64,000 nt of DNA. Origin: Zeugodacus cucurbitae. Lineage: Eukaryota; Arthropoda; Insecta; Diptera; Tephritidae. Under the pieces are notes generated by a model. That model was not told where the DNA came from and searched no databases. It saw nothing but the letters and a program-made list of their open reading frames with translations. Each line of letters opens with the position of its first letter. The stretch's first letter is position 1. Shown in pieces: positions 57,428-64,000 of the stretch. A program made the position numbers and the translations under genes. The stretch lies in contig NC_071672.1 in NCBI RefSeq assembly GCF_028554725.1, forward strand, positions 1,248,501 to 1,312,500, read 5' to 3'.

Positions 57428-57830
57428 CTTCTTCTTCTTAACTGGCGTAGAAACCGCTTACGCGGTTATAGCCGAGTCCACAACAGTGCGCCACGCATCT
57501 CTCCTTTTGGCGGTTTGGCGCCAATTGGTAATACCAAGTGAAGACAGGTCCTTCTGGACCTGGTCCTTCCAACGGAGTGGAGGTCTCCCTCTTCCTCGGC
57601 TTCCACCAGCGGGTACTGCATCGAAAACTTTCAGAGCTGGGGCACTTTCATCCATTCGAACAACATGACCCAGCCAGCGTAGCCGCTGTCTTTTTATTCG
57701 CTGGACTATGTCTATGTCGTCGAACAACACATACAGCTCATCATTCCATCTTCTGCGGTATTCGCCGTTGCCAATGTTTAAGGGACCGTAAATCTTCCGC
57801 AAAACCTTTCTCTCGAAAACTCCTAGTGCC
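57428..57830 (-). mobile_element. RTE-like 3' fragment (C-terminus and tail)
   Basis: The last ~115 codons and the AAG-repeat tail of the RTE-like element inserted in 28S, at the same insertion point as the full copy at 59920. The open part is 57802-57458 (RLRWLGHVVRMDESAPALK...). It exists because the tandem duplication copied only this end. Confidence 0.87.
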
Positions 57831-58227
57831 GTCCCACCTCTTTCACCACCTTTTTGATGACTTCCTTAGAGGAAGTCGTCGGGGCCTTGCTGCGCACCAC
57901 CACCGACCACGTCTTCACAGGCTTCGGCAATGCCGGAGCAATCGCCTCCAACACAGGTGCTGGAGGCGCACGCACCGACTCAGCCGGAGCCAAACCCACA
58001 ACCGACCTCTTCGGTTGGGGAATATATCCCCCACAACCCCCCCTGAGAGCGTCAACCTGACCGCGAAGATGGGCATTCTCGGTTACTACCGTCATCAGGA
58101 GCGCCTCGTACTTCGAGGCAAGCACCATCAGCCCCTTCGCGGTAGTGACCTCAAAGTCTTTAGCCCCAAACACTAAGGCGTTTAACTCGGCCGTCACTGC
58201 CTTCATGGCAGCAACATGGCTGATAGC
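57831..58227 (-). pseudogene. R1 ORF1 internal fragment, right duplicate
   Basis: Same coding stretch as 55339-55735 (SHVAAMKAVTAELNALVFG to KKVVKEVG), cut by the duplication junction before the central domain. Its ~137-codon frame begins in filler and ends in RTE sequence, so neither end is native. Confidence 0.85.
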
Positions 58228-58245
58228 ACATGGCAATCTGCTACG

Positions 58246-58461
58246 ACCGACTTCCCTTACCTACATTATTCTATCGACTAGAGACTCTTCACCTTGGAGA
58301 CCAGCTGCGGATATTGGTACGGCCTGTTGAGAAGTTTGCGTAACCCCACCATAAATTTTCAAGGTCCGAGGAGAAAATATCGACACAACAGTAAATGTCA
58401 TGCTATTCTAGTCCATCTACCATATCTCTCTTCGAAAGACTTCCATGGTAGTACGACCATA

Positions 58462-58494
<33 letters not shown>

Positions 58495-58978
58495 ACGGCT
58501 TCTTTATGGTCGTTCCTGTTGCCAGGATAAGCACAAGGCCCATTTTTAATAACAAACGGATACTCAACAGGTTACGGAATTGGAACCGTATTCCCTTTCG
58601 TTCAAAATTATTCAAGTGTTTAATTACTATGAAGAAAACATAATATATTCTCAACAATTCATTAAAACTTGAAAATTTTCGGCTTTCGCCTTGAACTTAG
58701 GACCGACTAACTCGTGATCAACCACTGTTCACACGAAACCCTTCTCCACTTCAGTCCTCTATGGTCTCATTCGATTATTTGCTACTACCACCAAGAGCTG
58801 TACCAATGGCGGCTCCATGCAGGCTTACGCCAAACACTTCTAAGCACACCATTGTACCCTCCTACTCACTAAAGTTTCAAAATTTATAATCCAACCGAAA
58901 TTGTATTATAAATCATGTACTTTAGCGGTAATGTATAGGTATACAACTTAAGAGCCATCCGTTTTAAGGGCTAGTTGT

Positions 58979-59012
<34 letters not shown>

Positions 59013-59095
59013 ATTACGACTTCCATGTCCACCGTCCTGCTGTTTTAAGCAACCAACGCCTTTCATGGTATCTGCATGAGTTGTTAATTTGGGCA

Positions 59096-59126
<31 letters not shown>

Positions 59127-59248
59127 GCCAGTTCTGCTTACCAAAAGTGGCCTACTGGGCACATTATATCATAACCTCAACATTCATATCAAGAAAGGTG
59201 AGGTTCTTACCCATTTAAAGTTTGAGAATAGGTTAAGGCCGTTTCGAC

Positions 59249-59284
<36 letters not shown>

Positions 59285-59309
59285 TTATTTTACATAATAT
59301 TTAAATGCA

Positions 59310-59378
<69 letters not shown>

Positions 59379-59423
59379 ACTCAATTCAGACAATCGATTT
59401 GCACGTCAGAACTGTTTCGGTCT

Positions 59424-59457
<34 letters not shown>

Positions 59458-59681
59458 AGTATAGTTCACCATATTTCGGGTCACAGCGTATATGCTCAAG
59501 GTACGCTCCAGTTAGAGGTATAAATAATAATAAATTATCATTATACATAACTATATGGAACGCCCCGGGATTGAATTAATAGTGAAATATTTCACTAAAA
59601 ATTAATCCCATTATATAAAAGTTAAGTTAATTTCGCCATTAGGTTTAATATAACCCAATGACTTGCACATAAGTTAGACTC

Positions 59682-59715
<34 letters not shown>

Positions 59716-59919
59716 TCCTGAATCTTTCGCATTGTTAATCATATAAATGCATACAATTAATATTAAAATCAATGATAATAATATTATTGTAAAATTCAAA
59801 AGAATTTAAGCATTATATATGTAAAATCTATCAACACTTTATCAAATCATCAGTATTTATTCTATGTTAATAAGCTAAAAGCAAATTAATTTGAATAAAC
59901 TTAACACCAATGATCTTTT
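58246..59919 (-). rRNA. 28S rRNA internal segment, right duplicate
   Basis: Same as 55754-57427. Together with 63195-63762 it makes one 28S 5' half interrupted by the RTE-like element. About 2.2 kb of 28S is represented before the break at GGGAAGTCGG. Confidence 0.88.
59907..59919. other. 13-bp target-site duplication, left (RTE-like)
   Basis: CCAATGATCTTTT, repeated at 63182-63194. Removing the element and one copy restores a continuous 28S expansion-segment sequence. Confidence 0.9.
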
Positions 59920-62900
59920 CTTCTTCTTCTTAACTGGCGTAGAAACCGCTTACGCGGTTATAGCCGAGTCCACAACAGTGCGCCACGCATCTCTCCTTTT
60001 GGCGGTTTGGCGCCAATTGGTAATACCAAGTGAAGACAGGTCCTTCTGGACCTGGTCCTTCCAACGGAGTGGAGGTCTCCCTCTTCCTCGGCTTCCACCA
60101 GCGGGTACTGCATCGAAAACTTTCAGAGCTGGGGCACTTTCATCCATTCGAACAACATGACCCAGCCAGCGTAGCCGCTGTCTTTTTATTCGCTGGACTA
60201 TGTCTATGTCGTCGAACAACACATACAGCTCATCATTCCATCTTCTGCGGTATTCGCCGTTGCCAATGTTTAAGGGACCGTAAATCTTCCGCAAAACCTT
60301 TCTCTCGAAAACTCCTAGTGCCGTCTCATCGGATGTTGACACCGTCCACGCTTCTGCACCATAAAGTAGGACGGGAATAATGAGGGACTTGTAGAGTTTA
60401 GTTTTTGTTCGTCGAGAGAGGACTTTACTTTTCAATTGCCTACTCAGTCCATAGTAGCACCTGTTGGCAAGAGTGATTCTGCGTTGGATTTCAAGGCTGA
60501 CATTATTATCGGTGTTAATGTTGGTTCCTAGGTATACGAAATTATCTACAACTTCAAAGTTATGACTGTCAACAGTGACGTGGGAGCCAAGACGCGAATG
60601 CGCCGACTGTTTGTTTGATGACAGGAGATATTTCGTCTTGTCCTCGTTCACCACCAGACCCATTCGCTTCGCTTCCTTATCCAGGCGGGAAAAAGCAGAA
60701 CTAACGGCGCGGGTGTTGTTTCCGATGATATCAATATCATCGGCGTACGCCAGGAGCTGTACACTCTTGTAGAAGATTGTACCTTCTCTATTTAGCTCTG
60801 CAGCTCTTATAATTTTCTCCAGCATCAAGTTAAAGAAGTCGCACGATAGCGAGTCACCTTGTCTGAAACCTCGTTTGGTATCGAACGGCTCGGAGAGGTC
60901 CTTCCCGATCCTGACGGAGCTTTTGGTGTTGCTCAACGTCAACTTACACAGCCGTATTAGTTTTGCGGGGATACCAAATTCAGACATCGCGGCATAAAGG
61001 CAGCTCCTTTTCGTGCTGTCGAAAGCAGCTTTAAAGTCGACAAATATATGGTGTGTGTCGATCCTTTTTTCACGGGTCTTCTCCAAGATTTGGCGCATGG
61101 TGAATATCTGGTCAGTTGTTGATTTTCCAGGTCTAAAGCCACACTGATAAGGTCCAATCAGTTTGTTGACGGTGGGCTTTAGTCTTTCACACAGTACGCT
61201 CGATAGAACCTTATAAGCGATGTTAAGGAGGCTTATCCCACGATAGTTGGCGCAGATTGTGGGGTCTCCCTTTTTGTGGATTGGGCAGAGTACACTGAGA
61301 TTCTAATCGTCGGGCATGCTTTCTTCCGACCATATTTCGCAAAGAAGCTGATGCATGCACCTTATCAGCTCTTCGCCGCCGTATTTGAATAGCTCGGCCG
61401 GCAATCCATCGGCCCCCGCCGCCTTGTTGTTCTTCAAGCGGGTAATTGCTATTCTAATTTCTTCACGGTCGGGCAATGGAACATCTGTTCCATCGTCGTC
61501 GATTGGGGAATCGGGTTCGCCATCTCCTGGTGTTGTACTTTCACTGCCATTCAGCAGGCTGGAGAAGTGTTCCCTCCACAAACACAGTATACTCTGGTCA
61601 TCAACCACTAGATCACCGCTGGGGGTCCTACAGGAGTGTGCTCCGGTCTTGAAACCTTCAGTTAGTCGCCGGATCTTTTCGTAAAATTTTCGAGCATTAC
61701 CCCTGTCGGCCAGCTTGTCAAGCTCTTCATACTCACGCATTTCTGCCTCTTTCTTTCTTTTTCTGCAAATGCGTCTCGCTTCCCTCTTCAGCTCTCGGTA
61801 TCTTTCCCATCCCGCTCGTGTTGCGGTCGATCGCAACATTGCGAGGTAGGCAGTCTGTTTTCTCTCCACTGCGAGACGACAATCCTCATCATACCAGCTG
61901 TTTTTTTTACTTTTCCGAAAACCAATGGTTTCGGTTGCAGCTGTACGTAAGGAGTTTGATATGCCGTCCCACAGCTCCCTTATACCGAGATGCTGATGAG
62001 TGCTCTCAGAGAGCAGGAGTGCAAGTCGAGTAGAAAATCGTTCGGCTGTCGGTTGTGATTGCAGCTTCTCGATGTCGAACCTTCCTTGTGTTTGTTGACG
62101 TGTGCGCTTTTCTACACAGAGGCGGGTGCGTATCTTAGCTGCTACAAGATAGTGGTCCGAGTCGATGTTGGGACCGCGAAGCGTACGCACATCAAAAACA
62201 CTGGAGACATGTCGTCCATCTATCACAACATGATCGATCTGGTTGCGAGTGATTCGATCCGGGGACAGCCAAGTAGCTTGATGGATTTTCTTATGCTGGA
62301 ATCTAGTGCTACAGATGACCATATTTCGGGCCCCGGCGAAGTCGATCAGCCTTAGACCGTTTGGTGATGTTTCGTCATGGAGGCTGAATTTTCCGACTGT
62401 TGTGCCAAAGACACCTTCTTTACCCACCCTAGCGTTGAAATCGCCAAGCACGATTTTGACATCGTGGCGGGGGCAGCGCTCATAGGTACGTTCTAGGCGC
62501 TCATAGAAGGTATCTTTGGTCACATCGTCCTTCTCTTCCGTCGGGGCGTGGGCGCAAATCAGCGATATGTTGAAGAACCTCGCTTTGATGCGGATTGTGG
62601 CTAGACGTTCATCCACCGGAGTGAATGCCAGGACTCGACGACGGAGTCTCTCTCCCACCACGAATCCCACACCGAATTTGCGCTCCTTTATATGGCCGCT
62701 GTAGTAGATGTCACAAGGACCCTTTCGTCCTTGTCCCGTCCATCGCATTTCTTGGATTGCGGTGATGTCAGCCTTTACTCTTACGAGGACATCAACCAGC
62801 TGGGCAGAGGCACCTTCCCAATTAAGGGTCCGGACATTCCAGGTGCATGCCCTTAAATCATAGTCCTTTATACGTTTGCCGTGGTCGTCATCAAAAGGGG

Positions 62901-63181
62901 GGTTTCTCATCCGAGGCCTGTGTTTCTTATTCACTGGTTATTCGTTTTTATGTGGTGGGTCCCAAGCCCTACGCACAACCGCATAAGCGGGATTCGCCTT
63001 CTCACTTTAGCTCGCTTCCAGACGGATGTCTGTTGGCTACCCGGAGGATACTTGGTCTAAGACCGGAAGTTGTGAGCTGCTTGAGCCACATGTAAAAGAA
63101 TCGTTCCTGGCCACTCCCAAGTGAATGGCAGTCAGAAACTTTCCTCACTTACGTGAACTTCTACATATGACTCCATCCTCC
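59920..63181 (-). mobile_element. RTE-like non-LTR retrotransposon, full length in 28S
   Basis: A 3262-bp element with a 13-bp target-site duplication, inserted in the D2-like expansion region of 28S. On the minus strand: ~245-bp 5' UTR, one ~994-codon EN+RT frame, very short 3' UTR and a tail of AAG repeats. One frame, no ORF1 and a simple-repeat tail fit the RTE clade. It is the best-preserved copy here and the reference for the broken ones. RTE elements do not normally target rDNA, so this is probably a chance insertion. Confidence 0.88.
59950..62934 (-). pseudogene. RTE-like endonuclease/reverse transcriptase, one nonsense codon
   Basis: Starts MNKKHRPRMR at 62934 and ends ...VVDSAITA at 59950, a single frame of ~994 codons, a normal RTE length. 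Endonuclease: N33 (CTWNVRT), E62 (IQEMRW), D165/N167 (GDFNAR), SDH 259-261. Reverse transcriptase: VDFKAAFD from ~632, GFRQGDSLSC ~690, YADD ~730-733. C-terminal RLRWLGHVVRMDE region. The only break I see is TGG-to-TAG at 61303-61305 (residue 544, in SMPDDWNL), which separates endonuclease from reverse transcriptase. RTE-like copy 1 keeps the TGG. The frame is the same on both sides of the stop. Confidence 0.88.
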
Positions 63182-63194
63182 CCAATGATCTTTT
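63182..63194. other. 13-bp target-site duplication, right (RTE-like)
   Basis: CCAATGATCTTTT, matching 59907-59919. Confidence 0.9.
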
Positions 63195-63448
63195 GATAAA
63201 TATTTTATTATGTTAATAGATTACAATGTCCTTATATGAAAAAAATGCACACTATTACTATAATATTATAAATATCACAGTTATAATGATGAATTTTTCA
63301 TAATGGATATTCAGGCTCATCGGGCTTAACCTCTAAGCAGTTTCACGTACTATTTAACTCTCTATTCAGAGTTCTTTTCAACTTTCCCTCACGGTACTTG
63401 TTTACTATCGGTCTCATGGTTCTATTTAGTTTTAGATGGAGTTTACCA

Positions 63449-63483
<35 letters not shown>

Positions 63484-63762
63484 TTTGGAAATATCTTTCT
63501 AATAATCATTAACGTTATACGGGCCTGGCACCCTCTATGGGTAAATGGCCTCATTTAAGAAGGACTTAAATCGTTAATTTCTCATACTAGATATTAAGAT
63601 ATTCAATACACTGCATCTCACATTTGCTATATAGACAAAGTGACTTAGTGCTGAACTATTTTCTTTTCGCTCGCCGCTACTAAGAAAATCCTTGTTAGTT
63701 TCTTTTCCTCCCCTCATTAATATGCTTAAATTCAGGGGGTAGTCCCATATGAGTTGAGGTTG
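63195..63762 (-). rRNA. 28S rRNA 5' end
   Basis: Begins near 63762 with CAACCTCAACTCATATGGGA on the minus strand and continues through CCCCCTGAATTTAAGCATA, the universal start of the large-subunit rRNA, and the D1/D2 region. The sequence looks normal, but the gene is interrupted 568 bp in by the RTE-like element and broken again at 58246. Confidence 0.9.
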
Positions 63763-64000
63763 TATAAAAATATTTATATTTATTTTATATTTTAGCTTTT
63801 TGCTATTTTAAAGAAACATACATAATTATTTCTTAACACCAATAATTTTCTTAATAATAAATATTCAATCTTTTCATCCCGCGTACTACTTCATTATAAC
63901 AACAATATTATCTTCTTGCTTTTTTTACATTTAAGGCAATCCTAGAATAAAATAATATTTTATGCTAGACGTTCCTCTAAATGTATTTATTATTTGAAAT
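63763..64000 (-). other. ITS2, partial
   Basis: Very AT-rich sequence immediately upstream of the 28S 5' end, where ITS2 must lie. It runs off the window. No 5.8S or 2S rRNA sequence is reached. Confidence 0.75.

Larger units (their letters stand above)
55339..57830 (-). repeat. 2492-bp tandem duplication, left copy
   Basis: Covers part of R1 ORF1 (55339-55735), 18 filler bases, 28S (55754-57427) and the 3' ~400 bp of an RTE-like element. The next copy follows directly at 57831. The junction joins RTE (..GTGCC) to R1 (GTCCCACC..) through a shared GTC. Confidence 0.88.
57831..60322 (-). repeat. 2492-bp tandem duplication, right copy
   Basis: R1 ORF1 fragment, 28S and RTE 3' end again, continuing into the full RTE-like element. 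Very few differences from the left copy (for example CGCCCCGGGA at 59564 against CGCCTCGGGA at 57072), so the duplication is recent or an assembly artefact. Confidence 0.88.

Noticed and set aside
63763..64000. 5.8S or 2S rRNA at the right edge
   Set aside because: No conserved 5.8S or 2S words are present; the sequence is ordinary AT-rich ITS2.

Overview
The window is eukaryotic and almost entirely built from ribosomal DNA debris and the retrotransposons that live in it. All recognisable genes run on the minus strand: 28S rRNA segments (5' end near 63762, several copies of the 3' end), R1-clade retrotransposons sitting at the R1 site of 28S, RTE-like retrotransposons, and one decayed Helitron. 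The AT-rich 28S expansion segments, the ~175-bp spacer repeats and the R1 elements point to an insect, most likely a higher fly (cyclorrhaphan Diptera). A tephritid-like fly is a guess I cannot verify without a search. No 18S, 5.8S or 2S rRNA, no tRNA and no ordinary host protein gene is visible.

Layout, left to right. (1) 1-8460: three R1 copies head to tail, joined only by the 14-bp R1 target sequence: a 5'-truncated fragment (1-1210), a 6.3-kb near-intact element (1225-7537) and a 3' fragment (7552-8460). (2) 8461-14485: 28S-downstream intergenic spacer (IGS) with ~175-bp repeats, split by a Helitron (9218-11153) and an RTE-like element (11154-14226). (3) 14486-51196: a tandem higher-order array. 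Each unit is a 28S 3' segment (type A, or deleted type B), then an internally deleted R1 (R1-delta) or an R1 3' fragment, then a ~67-bp 28S relic lying exactly between the R2 and R1 sites, then IGS. Three units also carry an R1::RTE chimera with an open endonuclease-domain frame. Basic B-unit periods are 3931 and 3801 bp; A-to-A periods are 6759, 10561 and 14614 bp; a ~10.6-kb block (22213-32904) is duplicated as 32905-43465. (4) 51197-64000: a long, defective R1 at the R1 site whose 5' side is joined to 28S several hundred bases upstream of that site, then the 5' half of 28S containing a 2492-bp tandem duplication and a nearly intact RTE-like element with a 13-bp target duplication, then the 28S 5' end and part of ITS2.

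How it fits together. In a normal unit transcription would run right to left: ITS2, 28S, IGS. Here every 28S copy is broken by deletions or insertions, so the region looks like a dead edge of an rDNA locus, where R1 and RTE insertion, end-joining at microhomologies and unequal crossing-over have produced an rDNA/R1-derived satellite. The R1 copies retain an ORF1/ORF2 stop-start overlap (TGATG), consistent with coupled translation. Element boundaries, lesions and periods were read by comparing copies within the window; clade names rest on motifs, not on database searches. Because units are nearly identical, copy number and order depend on the assembly being correct.
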